From: Conus ventricosus
Taxonomy: Eukaryota; Mollusca; Gastropoda; Neogastropoda; Conidae
Direction: 5' to 3'
Length of the DNA: 64,000 nt
NCBI GenBank assembly: GCA_018398815.1
Contig: CM031609.1
Span: forward strand, 38,065,375 to 38,129,374
Below, piece by piece: positions 24,528-35,511 of the stretch. The notes beneath the pieces were generated by a model, which saw nothing but the letters and a program-made list of their open reading frames with translations, searched no databases and was not told the origin of the DNA. The translations under genes were made by a program, and so were the position numbers. Each line of letters starts with the position of its first letter. Positions within the stretch are counted from its first letter, which is position 1.

Positions 24528-25739
24528 GATTTGGTGACATCCATTACCAATTCATGAAACATCTTCCAGAAAGCTGCCTCCAGACTTGCATCTGGACTAC
24601 AGCGTACTTTTTGACTCCTGGCTGAAAACCCTCTTAATTCGAGGTCCCAAATCTGGAGAAGACTTGTCCAGTCCTTCTAATTATAACCCAGTGGCTCTGA
24701 CCTGCCTTTGGAAATTAATGGGAAAGATGTCAACACTCATCACCTGGGGGAAGCTGGAAACCAGTGTTCTTTTGGCCAAAGAAAAGTGCGGTTCCTGATT
24801 GTGCCATGCTACTGTTGGACCAGTTAGTCCCTCTGGAAACCACCATCTGCAACGCCTTCATGGACAAACAACATTTGGTTGCCGTTTTTTTTTTTACCTG
24901 TTGAAGGCTTACAACACCACATGCAAGTCTGATACTCTTGTGGATTTTTATAGTCATGGCTTTTGAGGTTCCTCTCCCTCTTTTTATTTAAGAAGTTTGT
25001 GGCCAATCGGCCGTTCCAAGTCTGTGTTGGCACCATGTCCGAAATCCACAAACAGCAGAGAGAGAGAGCATCCTTTCTCCTGCTGTCTTCTGCATAAAAT
25101 GACATTGTCAGTGCTGCAAATGAAGGTTAGAGCCGTCTACGTTTGTTCATGATGTTGAACTGCACACAGTTTAACCCACTTGTGCTGGCATAGGACATTA
25201 ACTCCAACTTTGCGTGGATAAGCTCAGACAATGAGCCAAAGAAAATGGGTTTACTTTTTCAGATACCAAAAACTTGGTGTATCTACTTGCACAACTTTTC
25301 TATCCACCATCAAGGGCTTCGTCTCTGTCTTGGAGCGTTCCGCACCACCCCTGTGTACAGCCTGTACACAGAGGCGGGTGAACCTTCACTGTCCAACCGC
25401 AGGCTGAAACTGTCTTTAAATTATTATATCCGACTGTTCTCAGAACCGCAGAATCCTGCCTATGACTGTGTCTTTGACCCTCAGTTTCAAAACAAATTCG
25501 AAACCAACCCTAACTGTATTCCGCCGTTTGGTCTTCGTATGCAGCCTCACGTGCGGAATGCAGGTCTAGACCTAGGAGTTGTGTCGGATTTTTCCAAGTT
25601 TCCGGATCAACCTCCGTGGACCTTTTTCACACCAGAGATTCGTTTCGATCTTGCAGCTTTTCGTAAAGAGTCTACCAGCTCTCTGGCGTACAAGGCGTAT
25701 GCTGAGCTCTGTTCGAAATTCCCATCCTATCAAAAAGTT
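24528..25739 (+). pseudogene. LINE copy 1, 5' part: degraded reverse transcriptase
   Basis: This is the left part of an I-superfamily (Nimb-like) LINE whose right part is at 31,791-32,802. From 24,528 frames read HYQFMKHLPES, then DLSSPSNY.P.ALTC..KLMGKM (RT block with the Pro-Lys-Pro-Gly-Lys-Asp-type motif), LLDQLVPLET, and HLVAVFF.LLKAYNTT, which corresponds to the FFDLEKAYDT catalytic block, here without its aspartates. A deletion joins the KTWCI.LHNF segment at 25,269 to IHHQGLRLCLGAFRT at 25,300; a few hundred bases of RT thumb and connection are missing. The frame from 25,300 to 25,739 is open and encodes the linker to RNase H (EAGEPSLSNRRLKLSL, IPPFGLRMQP, TYQKV-like end). It stops where copy 2 begins. 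Confidence 0.85.
25727..25739. repeat. left target-site duplication of the nested LINE (13 bp)
   Basis: CTATCAAAAAGTT occurs here at the end of the left half of copy 1 and again, identical, at 31,791-31,803 where copy 1 resumes. It brackets a complete copy of a LINE. Confidence 0.9.
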
Positions 25740-26480
25740 CCCTCCGGGGGGTTGCGACCTTGTCGTGGTCGGAGGGTTTGCGTGGTCCAGTGATCCCTTA
25801 GGCTTTGCTGGCGGGGGCATCAATACTTGGAGATAGGCTTTTTTTTTTCACACTGCTTCTAGGCCTGAAAGGTGCAGATGCTGTTTGGCCTAAGCGTAAC
25901 GTGGTAAGGAGTTGATGCCCCTGGTAGGGCTTCCCATGTCAGATAGGCTAAGGGTGAGGATCCTGACTAAGAGTAACCCGCCTTTCTCCTTTTCTTGTTT
26001 TCTGCCTCCCTTATTTGGCCCTTTTCTATCTTCGTCTCCCCTTCAAGTCTTCTTTTCCACACATCCTTTCTCTCTGTGGTCTTCTTAAGATCCGCCGCGT
26101 TTGCCGTGCGGTGCGACCTGTGTCGGAGGGGAATGAGATCCTGGTGATTGAGAGGGCCAGCGCTCTCAACACATCACTTTGGCTCGGACCTCTCCTAGAC
26201 AGGGAGTACACTTTGGCCCGGGTGTACTAATCGGCTCCCCTTCTTGGGGTTGGGTCAAGACGGGCAGTTCCCCAGCTGGCCAAGTAAACCCCTGCAGTGC
26301 TCAACACTCTGTTCCCGGGAGTTGAGCATGATCAGGGGGGATAGGGTTGGTTTGCTTCTGCTTGTCGTATGTCTCTCCCGAAGCCTGGAAGGGTCAAGAC
26401 ATTGGTTTCTTGGCCCTGGCCCCTTAGTTGGACTCCAAGCTGGGTGGGTAAGGGAGGGATGAATTACAATAAATTTAAAT

Positions 26481-27700
26481 ATGACTTCTTCAAATAAACT
26501 ACCCCCCCAAAGGAAGAGGAAGGCCAGTTCCCTATTTCAGGGAATTTGAATCAGACAGTGATTCTGACAGTGAGGTAAGGACACGAGGCAGTTTCTGGGG
26601 CTTCCTGGCTGTGGTGGAAGGGACAGAGCAGGAAAAGACCCTTTCAGTCTGAGCCTTTTGCTGTCAAAAGGGCTTTATGGAATGCAGGTGAACCTAGGTC
26701 CATAAAACGGCTTGAGGAAATGGTTCGTTTATTTCTTCAAATGTCGATCAAGAAGAATCGAACTGCTGCAGAAGGCAACAAAAAAAGCTTGTGGATAGGG
26801 AGATCGGGTTGACTCTCATAAGCAATTAAATTCATCCAAAGGTGTGGATTAGATGCAGAGATCTGGCGGTAGTGTTTCAGAGGCGGAAATATAAACGGGA
26901 GCTGGCGTCCAAGTGGTGTGACGAGGTGCGCAGGGTGACGGTAAAAGATGGGTTCAGAGAGGTGGCCACCAACACCCTCTTTCGACCTTCTTCAACCCCT
27001 GTGCTGCCTCCGGTCATCAAGGTGGTTACCTAGAAGGTTAATGTTCTGCTCTATGTGCGTCCCATTGAGGTGTTCAGGTGCCAGAGGGTTTGGCATTAAG
27101 GGACCGCTGTTCGGGCGGGAGGTGGTGTGGTATTTGCTGCAAGGCAACTCATGATGGGCCGTGTCATGATCGGCACATTGTTGCTAACTGCGGTGTACGA
27201 CCCTCCCTTCTTCCCGAAACTGTCCCATTTGGGATTCAAGATATCTGCTATACAACGAGTTAAAACGAAAGAAGATCCTCATTTTTAAGCCCGGAAAAAG
27301 GTTGTGAGGCAGTCAGACGCCGACAGCTTCTTCTATGCTTCGGCTCTGTCAAAGAAGCTCCAATAGTTCCTACTCGGTCAGTCTGCTGCCAGACTGACGA
27401 ATTCATGTTTTCGACTGTACATTTGCAAGTAAGATCTGTCAGATCTGTGGTAGCAAAGTCCACCACCCTTCCAAACCAAAGGTGGACTGCCCTGGTGGCG
27501 GCAATTAAAGTCCGCCACCTCTGAATGCCCAGCAGTCTACAAAAACATCTGCTGCTGGGCAGATTAAAAAACTGCACCCCTACCTCGAACTCCTCTGTCA
27601 GTGCCCGTGCGGGGCAAGGGAGTTCAACCTAATGTGGAGGATGGTGAGTTGAGGAAGAAGAAAGAAAACCCTCACCGTCTCCAAACACAGACCCTACTTC
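26481..27700 (+). pseudogene. LINE copy 2 ORF1 (gag-like, CCHC knuckles), broken
   Basis: The frame starts at an ATG (MTSSNKLPP) and soon gives a Ser/Asp-rich stretch (SDSDSDSE). Further on come an RRM-like gag core and a zinc-knuckle cluster spread over frames: a CFRCQRFG-like piece near 27,070, then CGREVVC, THDGPCHD and ANCGG near 27,100-27,200, and IWD.RY. Three knuckles after a gag core are typical of ORF1 proteins of I/Jockey-type LINEs, which bind the element RNA. At least five frame changes are needed to follow it. The end position is approximate. Confidence 0.7.
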
Positions 27701-27814
27701 AATCCTGTTGGCAAGTCCGCCAGCAGGTCTGCAGATAGTACAGTGAATTAAGCAAACAAATTTACAGCTTTTAGCAGCAGATGTTGGGAGGAGATGACCT
27801 GATCTCTCTCACTT

Positions 27815-30800
27815 TTGCCCTCTGCACCATGGCTATACAATATTCATTGGAATATCCGTGGTTCTAAATTCCAACTTCGAGGAGCTGCAGTTCTTGTTTT
27901 TCAGTCTCTAAAACCTTCTGTCGTAGGTTCTTCAAGAAACTCAACTTCAAAGCCAGAGACCTTTACTCTTTCTGGCTTCTTAATTATTCTTTCGAAACCT
28001 GCAAACCACCACGTTGGGGACTGTCGGGCGGTGTTGCCCTTCTCCTACACAACACTTTGGTGTATAGTCCTGTCTCTTGTCTACTCTCTTCAAGCTGTAG
28101 CTGCGAGAGTCACTCTCCACAAGGACTGTGACAATCTGTTCTCTTTATCTTCGCCTTCCTGTCCGGTTGTCTTCAGGACCTTGTCAGTCTGATTAGAGGA
28201 CTCCCTCGACCTTTTTTGCTGTTGGGTGAACTTTAACGGTCACAAACCTCTTATGGGTCGTACCGGTTCGTATCCAGAGGTCTGCTGATGGAGGATGTCC
28301 TTTCGGATTCCCCCCCCCCCCCACCCCGGATTTGTGTTGTCTGAACGACGGATCTGCTACTTTCCCTCCAGTCTTCCACAGGTATCCCTTCTGTGTTTAG
28401 ATTGTGTCGTTTGTGACCCTCGCTGGTCCTGGAACTATGAGTGGTCCTGTCCTTGTCGACTGCACGAAGTGACCATTTCCCTGTCTCTCTACAAACTGTA
28501 ATAACTGAACAGTTTCTTGTCTCTCAGCATTTAAATTATAAGAAAAGCAAACTGGGATCTATTTGCAGCACTGTTTCTTAAGGCGTTTCCAGGACACTGA
28601 TTTTTTTCAGAGATCCCTTGACCCAGTGAATCAATGACAAACACTATGATTAAATGTGCTAAGGACCTGTATTCCAGTGTCTTCCAATACTCAAATGCCA
28701 AAACATCCCCTGGTTCGATTTAGGATGCCAACAAATTTCCCAAAGTTAGAAAATGGGGCTCAGCAGTTCAGGTATCAACGACCCTTCGGGTCCAAAGCTC
28801 GAGCCATCAAAACTCGTGCCAAATCGAGACACACTTTTAAAATCAGTTAACGTCGGTCCTGGAGAAGCTTCTGCTCAGGCTGACAATCAAAAAACTTCTA
28901 GAAAAAAGTGTGAACATCATTTAAGAAAATCAAAGGGAAGAACACCTGTCCCACTGTTGAACCATCTCAAGTTTTCGGATTCTTTAATAACAGAGAAGAA
29001 AGCCAGTTGCTATTGCTTGCCTTCAACCATGAAAAGATTCCTCCTCGTCTAATAAATCAGTCACTTTTGTCAAAAACAAAGCCCCTAAAAGAAAAATCGC
29101 CCGGCAACTTCTTCATCGAACAACATGGAGACTACAATTTCCTTTCACATTAACGAGCTGAAATCTGCCTTACTCTCTGCAGCGATTCATATCCAGGTAT
29201 AGAATGACATACATTATAACTATTGAAAACATCCTTCCGCAGATGGTTCTGAACATCCTGTTACTGGTATACAACCACGTGTGGACTACAGGTTGCTTTC
29301 CACCCTCTTGGGAAAAAGCCCTCATTATTCCATCCCCAAAACTGGATAAGATCTTTTCCTATCCATCTAACTTACCGTCCCATAGCTTTGTCAGCTGTGT
29401 CTGTAAATTTTGATGGAAAATTGGTCAATGCTAGGGCTTCCTGTGGTAAATCGAAGACCGATGCTTTTGGCGACAAAAAGAACAGTGTGGTTTCCGGCAA
29501 CAATGTTATTCAGTTGACCATTTGATTCGTCTGGGAATCCTTAACACTTAGGGAACGCTTCTTTTATTGCCTCTGCCAGCGATGGCAATTTTCTTCGACT
29601 TGGAGAAGGCCTACGATACACCTGGAAGTCGGGGAATACCTTCATGATCTCCACAATCTGGGTTTTCGAGGTCCATCGTCCTCATTTTATACAAAATTTT
29701 TTGGCTGATACGACAATTTCAGGTCGGGTTGGCACCATCTCTCTGATGTCCACGAGCAGGAGTTGGGATGTTCCACAGGGGAGCATCCTGTCTCCTGCCA
29801 TCTTTAGTATTAAAATCAAAAACATTGTGAAATCAGTTCAGCAGGGTTCAGGACTGCTCATTGTTTGTGGATGATTTTGCTGTCTACGCAACTGGAAGCT
29901 GTACCCGAGTGTTCTGCGCAGGCTCAGCTTTGCGTAGATAAAATCCATCGGTGGGCGGCATGAAAACGGTTTCCACCTTTTCTGCTACAAAAACCCAGTG
30001 TATTCACTGCCATAATTTTCGTCAGTTTTTTTCCAGGATCCGGAACTTCATGTAGGGAATCTCCCCATTCCAGATGTTAAAGAGGCAAATTTATGGGAGT
30101 CATTTTTTGACCAAAACTTAACTTTTCTCAGCCATTTTAAAAAACCTCAAACTGCTTGCCAAAAGGCACTGAATATCTGCGGGTCGTAGCACACACCGAC
30201 TGGGGCGCTGAAATAAGGAATACTTTGTTTTGCACCTCTACAGAGCCCTCGGTCCGTTACATACCTGGACTACGGTTTCGTGCTGGATGTACGGCTCCGC
30301 AAGATCATCTTACCTCAAACTCTTGGACCCTATCCACCTAATGGGCTTCGTCTCTGTCTTGGAGCGTTTCCGCATCCTCCCCTGTGTCAGCTGTACGCCG
30401 AGGCAGGTGAACCTTCACTGTCCAACCGCAGGTTGAAACTGTCGTTGGAATTATTACATCGACTGTTCTCAGAACCGGCAGAATCCTGCTTTGACTGAGT
30501 TTTTGACCCTCCGTTCCCTAAAGGAAGTTTGAAACAAAACCCAAATGTATTCCGCCGTTTTGGGCTTCGTATGCAGCCTCACGTGGGGAATGCAGGTATA
30601 GAATGGGAGATAGTTTCGATCTTTTCCAAGTTTCCGGATTCAACTCCATGGACCTTTATTTCACACCAGTGATTGTTTTGATCTTGCAGCTTCGTAAGGA
30701 GGGGTCTACAGCTCTTCTGGCGATACAAGGCTTTGTAGGCGAGCTCTGTTCCATTTCCCATCCCCCTATCAAAAAGTTTTCATGACGGTTCCAAGTCTGA

Positions 30801-31566
30801 GGATGGAAAGTGGCATGTGCAGGCCTATGCCCTGGGGATCATTCTCTAGAAATATTGTTGGAACATACTAACATTCAGATGCTTTCTGTCTTTTTCTGCT
30901 GAACTTACTGATTAGTACTGGCTTTGAAGATAATCTCCCATTCTTCGAGGAGGGACTTCTGGTTCTGTCGGATTCGCTGTCAGCTTTGGAGGCCATAGCT
31001 TGGCCGCAACCTTCAGGCATCAGAACTTTACCTTTTTTTTGAACTTTTTAGCAAGTTCGAGGCGGACGGTACAACATTATCTGGCTTGGGTTCCATGGCC
31101 ATGTTGGCATCGGCAAGGGTAACGAAAGTTGATCGTTAGCCAAGAACGCCACAATGTGAGAAACTGGTCCAACACTTGTATCCCTGCTTCAGATGTGAAA
31201 CCCCAAAATTATCGATTATGTGTGAGACTCTTGAGGGAGGATTGGAACACACAGACGAATAACAAAACTCTTTCAGATCCGTTCCAAACCTTAAAGACTT
31301 CTCCCTTCTAAGTCGGTGGTCGTAAAGGAGGAAACGGGTTCTGTGACGGCTGCACACAGGCCATTCGTGTTTTACCCTTTCTTACTTTTAAAGAGTGAAA
31401 GAAGCCTCCGTGGTGCATTCCATGTCATGCACACTCACAATGAAACATGTTCTTTTAGAGTGTTGGGACTTGACGATGTGAGACTCAACATTTTCCAGCG
31501 GAGTAATGAAGATCCTGTTCAGGATGTCCCGACCGACGTGATCCTGGGGTTTTTTGAGAGAAATTA
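27815..31566 (+). pseudogene. LINE copy 2 ORF2 (endonuclease, RT, RNase H), broken
   Basis: APE-type endonuclease: IHWNIRGSKF at 27,838, GGVALLLHN near 28,027, LLGE..TVTNLLWG near 28,220 (for the usual GDFN.HN..WG) and D..SDHFPV-like traces near 28,460. Reverse transcriptase: MVLNILLLVYNHVWTTG at 29,243, FFDLEKAYDT near 29,594, VPQGSILSPAIFSI at 29,770, and a VDDFAV catalytic box near 29,867. The thumb and linker follow at 30,170-30,740, and RNase H traces (LSDSLSALEAIAW) near 30,968. The C-terminus at 31,330-31,566 contains an HV.LECWDLDDVR-like segment. Stops occur throughout. Domain order and family match copy 1. Confidence 0.85.
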
Positions 31567-31670
31567 ACATTTTCACTTTTATCTGATTTGAGAATTTACG
31601 GAAGAAGGTTTTTTAACAAAGTTTTTGGTTCGTTTGTAGACGATGTCATTTAACGAGATGTGTGAAAGAT

Positions 31671-31672
<2 letters not shown>

Positions 31673-31702
<30 letters not shown>
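31673..31702. repeat. poly-T run in the LINE copy 2 3' region
   Basis: About 30 T inside the LINE 3' UTR. The equivalent run in copy 1 lies at about 32,686-32,712, so it is a property of the element and not of the insertion site. Confidence 0.9.
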
Positions 31703-31705
<3 letters not shown>

Positions 31706-31790
31706 TGAGGGTGAGTTGATTTTAAACGCTGTGATGACATCCCTGATGTGGCCTCTGCGGTCGGCTGGGCTATAAGCAAACATTATCTAT

Positions 31791-31803
31791 CTATCAAAAA
31801 GTT
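31791..31803. repeat. right target-site duplication of the nested LINE (13 bp)
   Basis: CTATCAAAAAGTT, identical to 25,727-25,739. It is followed by TTCACTGACGG, which is the expected continuation of the interrupted RNase H coding sequence. Confidence 0.9.
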
Positions 31804-32802
31804 TTCACTGACGGTTCCAAGTCTGAAGATGGAGTGGCCTGTGCAGCCTACTGCCCTGGGGCTCCTTCTCAGATACTGTTGGAACATATCCATTCCGATG
31901 CTTCTGTCTATTCTGCTGAACTTACTGCTCTGGTACTGGCTTTGAAGATAATTTCACATTCTTCGAAGAGGGATTTTCTGGTTCTGTCGGGACTCGCTGT
32001 CAGCTTTGGAGGCCATAGCTGGCCGCAACCTTCAGCATCCAGAACTTTTAATTTTTAAAAACTTTTTAGCAAGTTGAAGGCGGACGGTTACAACATTACT
32101 CTTGCTTGGGTTCCTGGTCATGTTGGCATCGGCGGGAACGAAATGGTTGATCGTTTAGCCAAGAACGCCAAGAGAAAAACTGTCCAACATTTATATCCCC
32201 TGCTCAGATGTGAAACCGAAAATTAACGATTATGTGAGAGACCTCTGGCAGGAGGATTGGAACACACAGACGAATAACAAACTCTTTCAGATCCGTCCAA
32301 ACCTTAAGGAGTTCCTCCCATCTACGTCGGGAGGTCGTAAAGAGGAAACGGTTCTGTGCCGGCTGCACACCGGCCATTCGTATTTTACCCATTCTTACCT
32401 TTTAAAGAATGAAGAAGCTCCGTGGTGCATTCCATGTCATGCGCCACTCACAGTGAAACATGTTCCTTTAGAGTGTTGGGACTTGCACGATGTGAGACAC
32501 AAACATTTTACAGCGGAGTCCATGAAGATCCTGTTCAGGGATGTCCCGCCTGACGTGATCCTTGATGTTTTTGAGAGAGATTAACATTTTTCATCTGATT
32601 TAAGATTTTACGGCAGAAAGATTTTTAACAAAGTTTCTGGTGCGTTTGTAGACGAGGTCATTTAACGAGATGTGTGAAAGTTGGGTTTTTTTTTTTTTTT
32701 TTTTTTTTTTTTAATGACTGGTGAGTGATTTTAACGTGGTGACAGCCCTGATGTGGCCCTTTGCGGTCGGCTGGGCTATAAGCAACATTATCTTATCTTA
32801 TC
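31791..32802 (+). pseudogene. LINE copy 1, 3' part: RNase H, C-terminal domain and tail
   Basis: Copy 1 resumes after the duplicated CTATCAAAAAGTT. RNase H reads FTDGSKSEDGVACAAY, AELTALVLAL, a frameshifted LSLAVSALEAI-like block, and WVPGHVGIGGNEMVDRLAKN. The frame at 32,210-32,581 (124 codons) is open to its stop. It has a C-terminal Cys/His region (CIPCHAPLTVKHVPLECWDL) and ends DVILDVFERD. The 3' UTR contains a poly-T run and closes with GCGGTCGGCTGGGCTATAAG, CAACATTATC and two TTATC repeats. Apart from the insertion this half is better preserved than copy 2. Confidence 0.9.
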
Positions 32803-32989
32803 TTGCACAACTTTTGACAGTACTTTGCTGATGCTGAAATTTGTTATGTTATTTTGCCCTCTGAGAAAGATAGGGAAAAGAGAACGAAAGTGTTATTTTT
32901 GCATTCCAGAAGAGACAGGAGGGCTGGAGCCAGAATTAGTCTTGCATTCCGAAAGAAAGTGAAAGCATTAGCCTGTATGTTGCTGACAG

Positions 32990-33128
32990 GACGACCGATG
33001 AGTCGCATCTCGGTGGTACCCCAGGGCTGACACCAGAGGAGAGAGACATCCGCACAGTATTCTGCATGCAGCTTGCTGCAAAGATCCGGGCCAAGGACCT
33101 GGAGGAATTTTTCTCCTCGGTGGGAAAG
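32990..33128 (+). CDS. RBM39: RBM39 exon: linker and start of RRM1
   Basis: After the acceptor TTGCTGACAG the exon codes for TDESHLGGTPGLTPEERD and then the first half of RRM1, including the RNP2 strand TVFCMQLAAKI and helix 1 (DLEEFFSSVGK). Human RBM39 has LTPEERDARTVFCMQLAARI at this place, so identity is very high. The exon stops at AAG followed by GTCAGT, in the same place as the intron before VRDVRM in the family. The frame is undamaged. The next exon continues directly with VTDVRMITD. The exon lies about 190 bases after the end of LINE copy 1. Confidence 0.93.
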
Positions 33129-33540
33129 GTCAGTGGGGTCAGATTATGTGGGAGGGAAAGGTTGCTTCTGAAGCCGGGGTCACACAGTTTTTTTTTCTTA
33201 CAGATGAAGCACTGCGGAGCAGGTGTATTGTTGTCATTCCGCTGTATGCATGAGTGTGTCGTGTTCCTGGAAGATGACTTGAAAGCAGCTGGGTGATCTT
33301 CTTTCTTCTTAAAGGTCTACTTTAGAGGTTTTCGATAATTGGTCAGCTTATGCAGAAATATGAAATGTTTGCTAAATTGGTAAAATAAACATCCGATTCG
33401 CTCCCGATCACACGAAATCGATCCGCGAAAGTGGGCATTTTCACCTGTAATCAAGAAAACGGGAGGTAATCAACCAAATCTTGGCATGGCTTAACTGCTC
33501 TTGGATGTGACGTCACATGATGGACAGCGACTGCGACAGA

Positions 33541-33688
33541 AAGCGATTCTGATGGTTCTTGCACATCTCGCTCGGTATTTAATTTATCATGTAAAAGCAG
33601 TGACTATGATTGCGACAGCCAATGTGACTCTGGGGATGTTTCTGCAAGGCCTGTACCTTATCAGTTTGAACGCTAAGTTCTTTTTACC
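33541..33688 (+). pseudogene. Ser/Asp/Cys-rich coding remnant in the TTAA element (tentative)
   Basis: One + frame reads SDSDGSCTSRS, then CKSSDYDCDSQCDSGD and ends ARPVPYQFER before a stop. An acidic Ser/Asp stretch followed by a PYxFE motif is seen at the start of P2X7-C-like proteins that are common in invertebrate genomes. It lies opposite the THAP frame. This may be a second captured coding piece or a chance frame. Confidence 0.3.
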
Positions 33689-33933
33689 ACGTCAGTTCAG
33701 TTCCAGCTGGACGCCCGAACACAGCATTCTGAAGGCGTACGGGCTTTACCGAAGTCTCGAGGGAGGCTACCGACTGACTTCTTGATGCGATCACGCGTGG
33801 ACAGCGAGCGGAGATTCTCCTTCCTCAAGCCTTAACGTGTTCATTCAGTTTAACAAGTGTGATCTGTCCATAGATAAGAACAGAATAAATGTGCGACTAT
33901 CGTACTCATCTGTACGAGCTTACCACTCCGCCT

Positions 33934-34287
33934 TCAAAGTATACGCGCACAATGCAGACGAAGTTTTTGAGCCATTCGAACGGGCTCGGCAATTGTCGAA
34001 ATAGCTCGTTTCCGCGGTCCAGCTGGAACTGACGTGGTAAAAAGAACTGTAGCTGCTCGGCATGGTTGCACGAACCAAATCCACTTCTTTCGAGTATCTG
34101 GATCAGATTGAAATGTGTGCAAAGAATATCCGTCTCCTGCTGAGCTGCTGCACTCGCCTACAGCACAATATCTGCCACCACCTCGTGACTTTTTAGGCTG
34201 TGGGGGATCGCAACTCGTGTTGCTTTCACTTGGCGTTGGCTTGTTGTGTAGGTCGCGGCTGACGGCCAGTCCATCAAGTGACGTCAC
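33934..34287 (-). pseudogene. THAP-domain fragment in the TTAA element
   Basis: The minus-strand frame opens with MTSLDGLAVSRD and, from about residue 38, contains RYCAVGECSSSAGDGYSLHT, DPDTRKKWIWFVQ and PCRA. Cys-x4-Cys, the conserved HTF and the Lys-Lys-Trp region are those of a THAP DNA-binding finger. The second half of the domain, which should supply Cys-x2-His, is missing. After VQPCRA the frame runs into the inverted internal repeat. No catalytic transposase region follows. It is therefore a 5' fragment of a THAP protein gene, most likely of the element's own transposase. Confidence 0.7.
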
Positions 34288-35511
34288 GGTTTTCGGTCTA
34301 CCGCGCGGGGTTTGAACAGGTGTGCAAAAGTCGTTTTTATCTATTAAATTCTTCCGGCGAATTTTTTTGAAAAATGAATACCATACTGTAGTTACATGAC
34401 ATGTAGACCTGTTTTTAACAAATTATCGAAAATCTCTAAAGTAGACCTTTAACATTATGTCTAGACTGAACTTGATTATTGCAAAGCAAATATTGAATTA
34501 TGAGGTGTCTAGGCATCAAAGTGATAACCACTGGAAAAAATGGGACATGGCCTTTCAGTTGTGCAGGGTGAGGGGGGAGAATATGCATGTGTGTGTAGTT
34601 GGTAATCGTGACGTGAGCCAGATATGTGTCCGTTTTGCTGAGGTTTTCATTCAACAGTTAAAAAGTATCTGGTTGGTGGCTGGAACAAAATGGCAACAGG
34701 ACAAAATTCCTTGGGCTGTCGAGATCTGATGGCCCAAGCGTAACTTTCTGATTGGTAATATGAGTGTCGTTGCACTGTCTTGTTTTTAGATATTCACATA
34801 TAGTGTGACATACAGCATCTGACCTGTTCACTTATACATTTTTGGAGTATTTTTTATTCTGTTATAAAGAAAATATTCTTAGTACACTAAAAATTCACCC
34901 AATGAAATTGTCGTGTAATATAATCACCATTACTATGTTGACCAGTGTGTTTTTCACTTTATATTTTCATGGTAAATGCTGTCAGCTTCAAAATGGCAAA
35001 TGTTTTAACAGTTGCTTTATCATTGTTGAAATATACACTGTTTTTAGATCAGAAGCTGTTGGCCTTAAAACGAAGAAACTTTTCAGTGAAGAAAAAGTCA
35101 GGTGCATAGAATTTTCCTGACTGCACCAGTCTTCAGGAAAGTGTTCTCAGGTTAGAAAAACGCCAACAGCAAATTCAGTTATGGAGGTCTGCAGTGTGTA
35201 TGCAGTGCAAACTGATGATAGAGGACAAAATATGACTGGAAAAGTTATGACTGGATAAGTTATGACTGGATTTGCATCCCAACATCTGTCATAGGATCTG
35301 AACATTCGTATTCCATCATGGTCTGACCGTTCTGCTGCGGCTGGGATCATCTACTACAGTGGTATAAAGATAGGCATGGGGAAAATATTTTTGGTTCTGC
35401 TTCACAAATCTGGAACTCGTTCCCTGTCACAGTGTGACACCGTCTGTCGCACTTATCCTTCCAAAGTAATCTTAAAAAGAAAGTCTGTTCATGATGTCTT
35501 CCCTTCTTAGT

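Larger units (their letters stand above)
25740..31790 (+). mobile_element. LINE copy 2, near full length, nested inside copy 1 (Nimb/I-like)
   Basis: A 6.05-kb non-LTR retrotransposon sits in the RNase H region of a second copy of the same family, between exact 13-bp repeats. It opens with a structured 5' UTR (GGGGTTGCGACCTTGTCGTG.., GGTAGGGCTTCCC, GGTGAGGATCCTGACTAAGAG). It then has a gag-like ORF1, and an ORF2 with endonuclease, RT and RNase H. It ends with a T-rich 3' region and the tail GCGGTCGGCTGGGCTATAAG followed by CAAACATTATCTATCTATC. All coding parts carry many frameshifts and stops, so it is dead. Similar residues across the two copies show that they are one family. It lies in the RBM39 intron before the RRM1 exon. 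Confidence 0.9.
33313..34448 (-). mobile_element. Kolobok-like DNA transposon derivative with TTAA target sites
   Basis: The ends are inverted repeats of about 30 bp: AGGTCTACTTTAGAGGTTTT at the left and the complement of AAAATCTCTAAAGTAGACCT at the right. TTAA stands immediately outside both (33,309-33,312 and 34,449-34,452). TTAA target duplication, AGGTC-type ends and a THAP finger together indicate the Kolobok superfamily; piggyBac shares TTAA but not THAP. Length is 1,136 bp, too short for a full transposase. Inside, a segment near 33,675-33,715 recurs inverted at about 34,012-34,050 (CCAGCTGGAACTGACGTGG and its complement), so the element has rearranged. It lies inside an RBM39 intron. 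Confidence 0.8.

Noticed and set aside
33505..33520. TGACGTCA, a CRE-like palindrome, in the TTAA element
   Set aside because: Short palindrome inside a transposon and repeated in its other arm. There is no promoter context.
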